The notes beneath the pieces were generated by a model. The model was not told the origin of the DNA and did no database searches. It worked only from the letters and a program-made list of their open reading frames with translations. Shown in pieces: positions 31,522 to 43,080 of a stretch of DNA of 64,000 nucleotides (the first letter of the stretch is position 1; each line of letters begins with the position of its first letter). The position numbers and the translations under genes were made by a program. The DNA comes from Vitis vinifera. Taxonomy: Eukaryota > Streptophyta > Magnoliopsida > Vitales > Vitaceae. The stretch lies in NCBI RefSeq assembly GCF_030704535.1, contig NC_081812.1, positions 22,605,501 to 22,669,500 of the forward strand. The letters run 5' to 3'.

Positions 31522-33777
31522 TCACTGCATGGACTCATCATCTTGTTCTACTTCAGATGCAGGTTCGTCTTCTTCTTCAAAGCCATCTATGCCATACGCT
31601 GCATGGCCATTCCCAAAAGCCTTTATGTGGTCCTTGAGAGACCTCTTGTGCTTGAAATCAGACCCACAAATGCAGTACCAAAGCTTCCCACAGTTCTTCT
31701 CATGGGTTCTCCAATCTCCTCTCACAGCAAATGCCTTCCCACATTTTCTACACATGAAAGGTTTGATCCCATGCTTCCTCTTGTAATGTGTTTGAAGGGT
31801 TCTAAAATCTTTAAGCGGCTTGGCCCTCGGGTGGTCTATATTGTTCCTGCATCCTGGTGCGCAGCAATAGCATGGAAGCCTAAGCATGCCCGTTGGCTGA
31901 GTGCCCCTTAGAGATTCAGGCCCTTTTCTATACTGAGATCCATGCCCCCACATATGCATCTGCAGGAGTTAGTAAAATTAACATTAACCCACATATAAGG
32001 AAATGCTCAATTGATACACAAAATACTAAAACAATAAAAAGAATTCGTAATCCCACTAAAGTGAATGATTTTATCTTATAAATCAAAGTAGAATGTCTGC
32101 CACAAACTTCAGCATACAGGCCTCATGAGGAACAAGAAGAAAATGTACCATGTATGTCCAACATAAGAAATTGAAAATATAAAAAATTTCAAACAGTATG
32201 TTGAAGAAGTTAAGGATTATGAAGCGTGAGAAAGGAACGTGATCCTTTGTCCTACATGGAGTTGGAACCAACAAATGGAAGGTGCAAACGTCTGATACTT
32301 GAAAATTTTCTGTTTGTTGCTGAGTATGGAGATTTATTCTCGAAATAGGGGCGTGTCCTTGAAGCTGCTCCTTCGTATTGAACAGTTGTGGTGATTGGTG
32401 GTATGAAACAAAAATGGGGGTTTTTCATTTTTCTTTTTCGTTTTCCTTTGTTTGAACTCAATATGTATGGATGACGGGTCCTTTGTCTCCAAAGATCTAC
32501 AAGAAAAGAGCAGTAGAGGAAAGAGAAGTGGTTAAATAAGGAAAGAAATTTAACAGGAAGGACGCGGGGTTTTGAGTTTTTGGAGATGTCTTGATTCAGA
32601 AGAGACGAAAGATGAAATCCTATGTATTGGGTTTTCATATCCGTAAACTGTACGTTTGTTGTTGCAGAATGAAAGTTCACATAGAGAAATTCTTGATGAA
32701 GATCTCGTCTGAGCCCTGGGGAGAACTGCAAAATTTTCAGTTCTACACACACCTGCCAATGTGTCGAGCACAGACTTCGAAGTACTAAAGGCATAAGGAA
32801 CATTGCCTGTGTTGTTCCATCACATAATGGATGGTACTGATTTGTCTCAGTTGGATCAGAGAGATTTATTCAAATCCCAAAACCCATAAACCATGCAAAA
32901 TAGAAAGGAAAGGGAAGAAACTCCCAGAAAATTAATAGAGGTGATCATATATATAGGATCAAAATCTGCTTCCCTGAGTTTTCTCTTGGAAATCAAGCAT
33001 AGGACAACCGAAGGATTCAAATCAGACTAGAAAGTGGGAGAGAAAATAGGAATCTTTTTTCTCCCCCTTTTCCTCCAAAATTAAAACGGAAAAAATAGGA
33101 AGGAGAGAGAGAGAGAAAGGAAAGGCAGAAGGGTTTTGGGGGACATGTGAATTCCATATGAGAAGAAAGAAACTCACCTGCATGTTGTTGTATCTATTGA
33201 AGGTCTTGCAGCAAACAGGACATGAGAACTGTGTAGGACCAATAAGGATCTGAGATGGGGTGGGGATCCAATACTGACCCTTGTTGAGTCTGTTGATGGG
33301 ATACCCAGAAACATCACCATCTCCATCTTTGTCAGTGATCTCTGAAGAAGAAGAGAGCATAGAGGCCATCTCTGCAGCACTAGGGCTTGGTAGACCTATA
33401 TGTAGGGCAACAGTAACAGTTTCATCATCATCTCCATCATCAGTAGCAGTATTAGTGTTAGTACTAGATGAGAAGAAGCTTTCCTCTTTGGCTTTCTTCT
33501 TCCTATCCACATCCATAGCACTACTGCAGGAGGAGTGTTGCTGCTGCTGGTCTTCTTCATGCCTGGTTGGGCTCAAACTGAGAAGGGGTAGGGCTTCTCT
33601 CAGAGGAGGAGATGGAGGCGGGGTTTGATAGATAATGGAGTTGCTGTGGCTGCTGAAGCTATTGGTGTACAAGCTGTGGCCATAGGGTGGCTGTGATGGA
33701 GGTTCTGCAGATGGGAAATGGTGGAGAGGGTTGAATTTGAACCAACCGGCGAAGAATTTTGAGTAGGGGTCAGTCAT
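31522..33777 (-). CDS. WIP2: WIP-domain C2H2 zinc-finger transcription factor, WIP2/NTT-like
   Basis: Two exons (33777-33178 and 31959-31522) give 345 residues. The N-terminus [20 protein letters not shown] and the [12 protein letters not shown] block (59-70) match Arabidopsis WIP2 (NO TRANSMITTING TRACT). [20 protein letters not shown] (121-140) and [20 protein letters not shown] are WIP signatures. Four zinc fingers follow: ZF1 starts at Cys186/Cys189 and is split by the intron after Gln200; ZF2 is the CCAPGCRN finger; ZF3 is a CRKCGKAF...HEKNC finger of the C2HC type; ZF4 is [16 protein letters not shown]. The C-terminus [17 protein letters not shown] is typical. It should act in the nucleus as a transcriptional regulator; family members control transmitting tract, root and vein development. 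Paralogues WIP4/WIP5 are alternatives, but the N-terminus favours WIP2. The 1218-nt intron holds a chance open frame. Confidence 0.92.
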
Positions 33778-33820
33778 GGTGTAAAGGTTAGATAGTAGTC
33801 TGGTATTGCCTTGATGAGTT

Positions 33821-33826
33821 TGCTTT

Positions 33827-33886
<60 letters not shown>

Positions 33887-33890
33887 GAGT
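33821..33890 (-). promoter_or_regulatory. WIP promoter: TATA box abutting a GA/CT tract
   Basis: On the minus strand a perfect TATAAAAGC (about 33830-33822) lies 44 bases before the ATG and is immediately preceded by a CT tract of about 60 bases (GA on the plus strand, 33831-33889). If this TATA box is used, the 5' UTR is only about 20 bases. GA/CT tracts are known binding sites for BASIC PENTACYSTEINE factors in plant developmental genes; binding here is inference. Confidence 0.55.
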
Positions 33891-35649
33891 GTGTACAAGA
33901 TGGCCGAAGAGTGGATGGATGGTGGAGAGTGAAGAGATTTTGGAGAGAGTGATTACGCTCTAAACAGATTTAATAAAAATATTATTAGTAAAGCTAGTGA
34001 AGAACATAGTGTTTCTTATTAATATATATCTCTCACAATATATAAATAGAATCTAGAAAAATACAGTTACTGGCGGTTTCATTCTTGGATGGAATTGCCC
34101 TTTCAAAACCCTCGTAAAATTTTCTTCCACTGCTCATGCATTTACCTTTACCAAATTGCCCTCCTTTGCCTTTCCCTCCTTGTCATTATCAACCAACTCA
34201 CTTGGATCACTGGTTAAAAGTTTGTTTCTTTTCTATTTTATTATTTTAAGAAATTAATTCAACCTAATGAAAAGTGACTTTTCTATTTGGATTCTTGGAA
34301 GTTTTAAGATTATAAGAGGTGTACAAGATATTTTGATATTACCCATGTCAGTCACTTTTTAGATGACTTTGTTGTCAATCTTGAGAAATTTTTATTGCTA
34401 AAAAACATTTATTGAATATAAAAATATCTTCTCACCCAAATTAAAATTTTATTTTTATATAAAATGATATTGTGCACTTTTTAATTTTTTTTTTTTATCA
34501 AACTTTATTTTTTTTCAAAATTAATTTTTTAATAAAATTAATTAAATAGGTAAAAAAAAAATTCTCATTAAACTTAAAAATTAAAAAGACCATGATATCC
34601 AATGATTGTCCTTTCTATTATCTTTACACTACCATATATGCTTGTTTTCTTCTTAAACCTTTCAAAATAAAGAAAAGAACTTAAATCAAACCCAAGAAAG
34701 ACTTCACTAAAGCAGTGAAGTTTCATATCCAGACTGTGAGAATATATGCATCTAGTCTTTTCTTTCTCTGTCATTCATGTGTATTTTTTTTTGCCCTTTA
34801 AAAAAAAAAATGAAGGTATCAGTAGACAGGAAACAAGTTGTGTCAATCTAACCCGGCATTTTCTTAGATGTGCGGGCGCTGGTCGGGTGAGCTCTGTCCC
34901 AAAACCCACTCCTCCACACCCATATTTTTTATATTGATGGTGATACCCAAAAATCTCATGAACCCACTTCAATCCTTCCATCTCCAAAAACAAAAAAAAA
35001 TGAAAAGAAAACACCACCTATGGCTATTACCCTTAGCTTTAGCCTTGAGGGAGGTGCATTTATTATCAGCCAAACCTATATCCCATGTCGGTATTCACTT
35101 TGTCTTGTTCTATACTCTGACCGCTTTTAATGAAATGCCTTAACCCGACTAAAATTTGCATCAAAAGATGTCTTATTATGACCCAATTATAGCTTGGCTC
35201 TGGTGTTAAATTAGGTTCCCCTTTTCTTTGTTATCACATCATCAATAGACCTGCTTTCCGTTGAAGAAGCAAGTAGAGCTTGTATTTCCCTTTTCGTATA
35301 TATATATCATTCTGATTCTCACTTCATAAATATTCCACCATATTAACCGCAAGAAAATCTAGTTTTTTCTCGTCAAAATAAAAGTGGGTTTTACCTTAGG
35401 TGTTTGATTGATTATGGGTGTGGTAGATGCTAGATACAGTATGTGTTTACTACACCCATGATCCTGATTTTGGTTTGATGCCTGAAGATGATGGAAGGAA
35501 AGATAGGCATGCAATTTCTAACTAGGATCGGGATGGACCCATCATATCTGGAGGAAAGGGGATGTGGTCAACATTCATTCAGAAGAACCCATCCTAGGAC
35601 ATCTAATCAACACCCACAAGTAACCCTTGTAACCTCACAAGTTTTGACA
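33891..35649. other. WIP upstream region and AT-rich spacer
   Basis: The first several hundred bases are presumably the distal WIP promoter. The rest is AT-rich. Open frames near 34,746-35,143 lack any recognisable domain. Confidence 0.45.
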
Positions 35650-35832
35650 CTTGAAAGAGGACTTTTCTCAATAGTACGGTAATTTAAAAAAGTTATGCTT
35701 AAATTATTGTAGTAGACGAACTTATTACAAATATATGGTAGTTTTTGCCACATAGGAGAGAGGAGAGAGGGTGAAGAGAGAGGGTGAACGGGATTTCAGA
35801 AATCGTACTATTGAGAAAAGTCCCTTGAAAGA
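35650..35832. mobile_element. MULE-type MITE with 9-bp target duplication
   Basis: The element occupies 35659-35823 (165 bp). Terminal inverted repeats of about 20 bases: GGACTTTTCTCAATAGTACG at the left and CGTACTATTGAGAAAAGTCC at the right, perfect inverses. It is flanked by the direct repeat CTTGAAAGA at 35650-35658 and 35824-35832. A 9-bp duplication is typical of Mutator-like elements. The interior is a short GA-rich sequence without coding capacity. Confidence 0.85.
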
Positions 35833-35935
35833 CCCCTCAAAAAAGGCCAAGTAGAAGGCGTTTTCACATAGATGCTGATCCATTCTAAGGTAGTTTCGTT
35901 TAGAAAAAAAATCAAGCTCTATAAAAAATTATTGT

Positions 35936-36340
35936 TTGTTTTCATTGCCACCATTCAACATGGTGAATGTAGATGATATTGTTGCAAGTAAAAAAATAAA
36001 AATAAAGAGACGTGAGGTTTATGCTTTAGCTGACAAGAGAGCTGGAGAGTTGGGGTGTTGGCCAATGTTTCTAAGTACAATTTTGAGTATAGCTGAGACA
36101 TGTACAGACATGAGCACTGTTCAACGTCTTGCTGCAGCAAATCCTGACCACCACCACAGAGCTGAGAGTACCCGCACTTGACCACCAGAGAGATTGGGTC
36201 AATTCTTTAAATATTATGTGTATTCCTATGTGGGACCCTTGTTTTGTGACTTTGTCTTCACTATTGGGGTGAGAGATGGGGTTTGTGACATTGTAGCAAA
36301 GAGGAAGCTAGAGGGGGGATATTTTCCATCTCTTTGAGAC
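35936..36340 (+). pseudogene. Possible gene fragment, unrecognised, with one in-frame stop
   Basis: An open frame starting MFSLPPFNMVNVDDIVASKK runs to a TGA at 36179-36181. The same frame then continues open for about 52 codons, reading FFKYYVYSYVGPLFCDFVFT and ending GGYFPSL at a second TGA near 36,340. The second part looks like a membrane segment. I do not recognise the family. It could be a gene fragment carrying a single nonsense mutation, or chance. No promoter or splice signals decide it. Confidence 0.25.
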
Positions 36341-37554
36341 TGATATGTGTACCCACAGTATTGAATGATTGCACCTTAAATCTAGGCTTTATCTACTCTT
36401 CTTGTTCACTCACATTTAAACTCATCACCCTTTAAAGCTGCCACAGACAACAAACCGTTAACATCATCTTCCTATTGAATCCCATTCTCAACAATATCCA
36501 TCTCCCATTCCCAAATAATCACCCTATTTGACCATCTCTTCATTTAGTTTTTCCTTCAAAGCAGAAGCCCTTATCATAGTTTTATTGCAAACAAAGTAAC
36601 TAAAAGAAAAGTGGGTGTTGGAAATCTCTACTATTTAAAATCCTCAAGGGGGTTTGGAAGTGAGACTGAGGAAATGAAATCCAACATCTAACCATATTTT
36701 CAGTACATGCATGGAGAAGATGGAGGGTGGGAAGCACTATACGCATTGGGATATGCATTTCATTTCATGTATGATAAAATATTAGACTCTCAGGTGATTC
36801 TAGGCCCTGGTACTAGTTGATATCTAATAAAATAATTTAACAGGAAAGGGGAACAAAATCAAACATCTAGCAAAAAGGAGTCTCGTGTTGACCAGAGATC
36901 CCATGCTCTCTTCCATCCTTTTGTGTTTTCAAGACAGCACGAGTGTGTGAGTATTAGCATTCCTCAACATGTATGACTCCACTTTTCTGTTCCCATGTCC
37001 ATCTCTCAGTTTTGAGATCTCCAACCCCTTTTATATAAATATTATTATTCCCTTATTCTCCTTCTCCCCCTCTTTTTTATCACCCCAACTCCAAAACCCA
37101 TAGAAAATGCCCACACCCATATAAAAATCAGATACACCCATTTATATTTTTATCTTCATTTTAAAGATGTGATTATACTCAAAGTCTCAAACGATGGAAA
37201 AGCAGTTCACTCAACTGATGAGATCACACCAAGCTCCCCCCACTCTGAAATGTCCCACCACCTACTTTCTTAATTCCAATATCCACCACAGAAAAAAAAA
37301 AAAAAAATGCTTTTGGTTTGTCCATATTAAGAGAGTTTTTTGCCTTACATGTATTCAAACTATGGAAAGCCTCATTTGTACTTTTCCATACAAAGTTGTG
37401 TCGGCAGTGTCAGTGTCTCTCACTCACACACACACACACAAGAAAAGTGATCCCAGAGCAACAAATTATGACACCTCTCCAGCAATATAACCCAAGCTCC
37501 AAGCCTCCAACACAAGAATTCACATAAAATTATCCCCCTAGTGTTGTTCTATAC

Positions 37555-37586
<32 letters not shown>

Positions 37587-40500
37587 TTCTTTTCTGCTGG
37601 ACCCCTCACATCAAAAGTCTTACTGTACAGTGGAGTTAGCACAAGCTTGAGAGCTCAGTGATGAGAAGTATGGATGACAGTGAAGTTCATTCATGCATGC
37701 ATACATAATGATAAGGAGTCACTGCTCACATAAAGAGATGACATCACCCAATATCTCCATCTCTTTCACCCTTATGCCCATCACATACGATAAGGTTATG
37801 ACAAAGATTTAGGGTTTTTTTGTTTTCATTTTTGGGTTGAAAAGGAGGTTATGCTAATGAGTAATCTCAATTTGGTTTTATGATTTTGTATAAAAATTGT
37901 ACTTAAAAGGTGTCATGTGAGTATAAAACTGTACTTGGAGGTGTCAAATCTATGTGTAGTCATTGTTTTTTGTTGGGGATAGAGTTGGATGAACATCACT
38001 TTCTTTTGAAGGACGTGAGGAAGCATGAATTGGGCTACCGAAGATGGACTTAAATTTGGGATGGTGACTACGCCACTGCTGGATTGAACTACACGTGTCG
38101 ACCTGTGGTTGGGCCCCCTGTTGTTGGGCCCATGGGCCACCTCTTTGACAGGGACTGTGTCAGTTTGGTTGAGGCCCTTCACCCTCATAGCTATGCCGGC
38201 CATGGACCCATCTCAATTCAATTATAGTTGGGCCTGGGGTTGGCGAGGCTGGCCCAGCACCAACTTCCAAACCTTTCAAACTCAAGCCCAGCCTTGCCTT
38301 ACCTTCAATTTTGTGGTCCCTGATTCATCAATAGGCCTGTTTGAAAATTGACTCTTCAAGATATTTTTAATAAACTTTGACAAAAATCTTTTTTTTTTTT
38401 TTTTGTTTGTTATGAACAATAAATTGTTTTTAGAAAAAAATTAAGTTGTTTATAATTGTTTTTTATAAAATATTTTAAATAATAATTTAAAATACGAAGA
38501 ATATAAACAAACTCTTAATAAATGTTTAAAAAAAAAACCAAAAAAAGAAAAGAAAAAAAAAACGGTTTTTCAGACTTCAAAAATACCTTTGATAGAGAGT
38601 TTTGTCCCTACCATCCACCACCAGAAATAGGATGGATGTGGATGTGTGGAGGAAGAAATTCACCACTGAGACCCATCACAAATCTGTAGTACCCAACACC
38701 ATGAACAGATTTAAACAATGTTTAGGGTTTTTTTTTTTTTTTTTTTTGAAAAAAAAAATATTTTTAAAAAATAAGTGAAAAAATGAAAATAATTTTTTTT
38801 TGTATTATATGTAAATTTACATTATCTTTATTGAAAATGTTTTTTACATTTCAATTCTCAAATATAATTTTATTAAAACCAAATTATTGATTTTTTGGTA
38901 AGTATTGTCAAAATGTTGTCCAACAAGCCTTGGTTGTTAAATTAATATTAAAGTTCATTTGACAATATTTTTTTCAAATTACTTGTAGTGAAAATGTTTT
39001 TTTTCTAGAAATGTTTTAAAAAAATCATTTATTAAGTATTTCTCCATCAAACATTATAACTATTTTTAAAATTTTGTTGAATTATTTTTAAAAATTTGTT
39101 GAATAATATTATTATTTTTAGGTTAAAAGAATATTTTAAAAAATACTATCAAAGAAACTTTTAGTCACATTGAACAATAATTACATCAACCGACATTTGA
39201 AATGGGATTAAAAGCACTTTTTAATGTATAATTTTACAATACAATTAGTAATATTTCTATTAGAAGTATTTTTAATAAAAATGTTTGCTCTCAAAGTTTT
39301 TTTTTTTTTTCAAAAAAACACTATAAATAATTTTTCATACTTTTGAAAATGTTTTCTAAAATTTGTTAAACACCTAAATTTTTTTTAAAACATTTTTTAA
39401 ACTAAAAACGTTTTCTATAATCACTATTAAACCAACTCTTATATAACAGTTTTATTAGTTCACATTTGAATATATTGAAAACAAAAATGTTTTAATATTT
39501 ATGCATATTAAAAATATTTTAATCAAAATCATTGACGATTCTCTAAAAATTACTTCAAATGATTCTTTAAACCTTTTAAAAACTTATATACTTACTTTTC
39601 CGTAAAGCATGATGACTCCAAGTATGACGGGGTTATATAAGTCAGGCATATAATCTGGAGTAGGTAATTTTGTTTAATCCAAAAAAGTAATTAGAGAGGT
39701 GAAATGGTGGAGACATGGCATCTTGGTGATGGAGACATTTTGGCAAAGCTTATAGGCATATTGGGGCACATTTTGTAGTGCCATGAATCATGCATGGCTC
39801 CACCATAAATTTTGACACTAGGAAACAACACTATTACTGAATCAAATGTGTACAAATCCTAATTATAACCATGAAAACCTTTCAATCTAGGAAAATGTGA
39901 GTGGGTTTTCAAAGTCAACTTCAATAACATTCTCTCTCATACATTGTATATTTCTAATTGGGAATTTGTGATATTTTTACCATTTTTTTTATAAAATTAT
40001 TTTTAAAATTAGCTCGAATAGAAAATCATCTATTGAAAATGTAATTTCAATACTTTTTATTTTTAAATTTTATTTTAAAAATTGTTAATTTCATTCATCT
40101 CCCCTCAAATTTTGACTAAATACATCTATCCTACATAAATTTGAAATTTCATTAAATACCTCTATTATTTTGAGTGAGAGAGATGATATGAATGAAAATT
40201 AGAAACGAGAATTATATGAGAGGTATTTGATTAAATTTCAAACAAATGAAAATTAAGTGTATTTAATTAATACCTCAAAGAAGGTGAATCAAAATTAATT
40301 ATTTAGAAAATCTTCTATTTTTAAATTTAAAAGATGGGCATTTTTAAAGATATTATGTACTTTAGAAATTATGTGCTTTGTATCGTTTAGACATATTGTG
40401 TTTATTTTACAAATTGTTTGTAGACATGTCTTTAGATAACAAATAAATAAGTTAGGTGTCATAGTAATACATTTTTGTTTTTACTGATATATATATTAAT

Positions 40501-40700
40501 TTTCATGAATATTAACTCTTTTAATTCTATTTCTCGATTTCAAAATTAAATAAATAAATATTTGGTAGTTATATGGAGTTGAACCTCGATAAATTAACAG
40601 TCTTTGAATCAAGGAAAATCTATTTAATTAAACTATTATTTATTAAATGATAAACCGATAAATTATAATTTTATCAATATATTTTGTTACCTCAAAGATT
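36341..40700. other. Gene-poor, AT-rich stretch
   Basis: No exon chain found. 38,090-38,350 is GC-richer (ACACGTGTCGACCTGTGG, GGGCCCATGGGCC) but the frame at 38109-38351 has no domain. 38,945-39,440 contains another element beginning AAAGTTCATTTGACAATATT and ending near TAAACCAACTCTTA, probably related to the MITE at 54,621. A CA repeat lies at about 37,419-37,441. Confidence 0.45.
37561..37586. repeat. AT microsatellite, 13 repeats
   Basis: Uninterrupted AT dinucleotide tract. Confidence 0.95.
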
Positions 40701-40739
40701 ATCTTAATCGTATTTTGATCATGACAAACTATGGTTAGA

Positions 40740-41540
40740 TTACTAATAACTTAAAATCAAAATGAATTTCAGGTTTTAGTTGAGAAAATTTATTAGAAAT
40801 TCAAGAAAATCATTAAGTGATCAAAAGAGCGCAAGTCCATGGGTGCATGAAAACCATTCAAGCCTAGGAACCCTTTGTAAGGTAAATATATGAGTGCACT
40901 TTAGATTTTCATTTAAAATCATGCATCGTGTAAACACTTGGTTTATACCGGTTGAACATTAAATTTACAACAATTAGTCAATCAATCGAACCAAAGCTCG
41001 ACTAGAGGAGGTTAGTTTCTGTCACTTTTGGTGCTCGAAACTAGAAACCTATAAATTGAGAGTTTTGTCATCTTCTCAACTACTTGTTTCTCATTAAAAG
41101 CTCTTTTTTCATACTTGGTACATTGATTTTTCACTTTCAAACCATCTTAGTTCAGTCTCATCATTCATCCTAACCTTTGTTTGTTTTCGTTCATTTATTG
41201 ACTTAGGGTGAGAGTATTTTTCATTAATTATTGAAATAAGGTTGTGAGTATTTAAAACTTCAAATTGAGGTATACTTGAAAGGATTCATTGAAACCGGAA
41301 TCCAAGTATAGAACATTGAAAGTTTGGTTGAAACTTCAAATACAGTAGAACCTTTATTCGGTTGGAACTCGAAGAGAGTTGATGAAGGCAAAAAATGTCA
41401 GATGACTATAAAACTTTGTGTTTGTTTTCTCTATCTCTATCTTTTCATTTATTGTTCTTTAACTTGTTTAAATTTGGTGTGGTTAAAAAAAAATTTCAAA
41501 AACCTAATTCAACCCCCAAACTATTGTTTTATTTTAATAA
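40740..41540 (+). mobile_element. Possible LTR retrotransposon remnant (solo LTR-like)
   Basis: A less AT-biased block with the feel of a copia LTR: a CGAACCAAAGCTCGACTAGA region, a TATAAATTGAGAGTTTTGTC TATA-like transcript start, and a right side reading AAAACCTAATTCAACCCCCA, a common ending next to copia LTRs. I could not fix the ends or a target duplication, and no coding region is attached. Confidence 0.3.
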
Positions 41541-42480
41541 TTAAATTAAACATTTCATTTTATAAGCTAATTATTTTTAATTTATTTTCTCCAAACAAGT
41601 AAATTTCATAAATTTGTTTACTTTTCTATTAAAGTATTTACTTTTCGAAAATTTTAATATTACATTATTTAAACAAGGAATATTGAACACATAATTTAAG
41701 AGCGCCTCCTAAACAAATAATACACATTTACTTTCATAAGTAAGTCGTATATGAAAATACATGGATTTTTATATAATGTATTATCTTATTAAACATTTAT
41801 AATAAGAAAGACTCTATGGTTTATTTACTTTGGGGTTACGAGATGGACGTAGCCAACCATTTTTTTTTTTTTTTTTTGTAATTTTCTTTATTTTTTTTTT
41901 AGTAAGAATGAGGGAAAAAATGAAATTATTTAGAGAACAAAACAAGTTATGAATGCCCATTCCTTTTTTTTTTTTTTTTTTTTTATTTCTATAACATCAT
42001 TCATGTCTACAAGATTAATAAAAGTTCATACTTACATAGTATAAAAAAACTATCGTGCTCTATAAACACTTTTTACGAGACCAAATAAAGATATTTGTAA
42101 TGGATCATTCCCAATTATAGGAATGTTATTTGCTTGCACAAAAAACCATTCACAGCTTAAAAATGCATTAATAAGATTAAGAAAAATTCATACTTAGTGG
42201 TAGAAACTTTCTCCCCTGATACGGAATATCACAATTTCTCTCAAAGCAAAAGCTCAAAAATTTTAATTTTTATATCGAAGAATATTTTCACATCCATTTC
42301 TTTTCAATGATATAATTCAAACGACAAACAAACACCTTTTACCGATTCAAATATATAAAAATAAAAGTTATATTATTTAAATAAAATGGTATATTCAATT
42401 ATTAAAATTAATATTAAAATATGTTCAAAAAATTATATTAATTAATGAATGAATGAATTAATTAATTAATTAGTGGTCTA
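41541..42480. other. AT-rich spacer upstream of LST8
   Basis: Contains long T runs at about 41,860-41,877 and 41,964-41,983. No coding signal seen. Confidence 0.5.
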
Positions 42481-42519
42481 AAACGTGAAAAAATGGGCGT
42501 CGAGATGGTCCGATTCGGT

Positions 42520-42683
42520 CCCTAAATATACAGTGACGTCGGAGAAATTGAACAGCTGGCAGAATGAGTAACGGCTCCGTTGTCTGTTAGGGCAAAAAGA
42601 AATGCCTCTCTTTCTCTGCAACTCTCCAAAACCCTTCCAAACCCTAATTCCTACCACTCTTCCAACTATCAGGATTATTCAAG
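42520..42683 (+). promoter_or_regulatory. LST8 promoter and non-coding first exon with telo-box
   Basis: A GTGACGTCGG site lies near 42,533. A CT-rich leader follows with a telo-box AAACCCTA at 42639-42646. A good donor (TTCAAG/gtaaat) is at 42,683/42,684, and an acceptor lies just before the ATG (TTGATTAG at about 43,061-43,068). I infer a 5' UTR intron of about 390 bases. The transcription start was not located. Confidence 0.5.
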
Positions 42684-43080
42684 GTAAATCTGAATCACAC
42701 CTTTTCTTTTCCGCTCTGTTTGCTTTCTCAGAAAATGCAGGAAAGTAAACCAATGTATTCAACCCCCGATCATTGTTATTGTTCTTTTTGATAATCTGGA
42801 TTTTCTTGGATAGGTGTGAGTTTAATTTTTCATTTGTAAGTTACTCAAGCATCGGATTGAAAAATTTTGGTTTACTTTGCTTTTCCATGGTCTTAGTCTT
42901 CTCAGCGATCAAGCGGAGGGTTTGCTACTGTTCTGTATGATCGTCTCGCGATGAAAATTTGATTGCCTTTGTATGTGTGATCAAACCATGGAATTTTTCT
43001 TATTTTTAGTTTAATTATTAATTTTTGTCACTTGTTTTGGTTACATTAATGTGTTTGATATTGATTAGAAGGCGATCAAG

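Noticed and set aside
31281..31637. 118-codon plus-strand open frame over the AG microsatellite and WIP exon 2
   Set aside because: It is low-complexity at one end and antisense to the WIP zinc-finger exon at the other.
32252..32803. A 183-codon open frame on the minus strand inside the WIP2 intron
   Set aside because: It lies wholly between well-supported splice sites, has no domain or paralogue that I recognise, and its composition looks like intron sequence. Chance is the simplest explanation.
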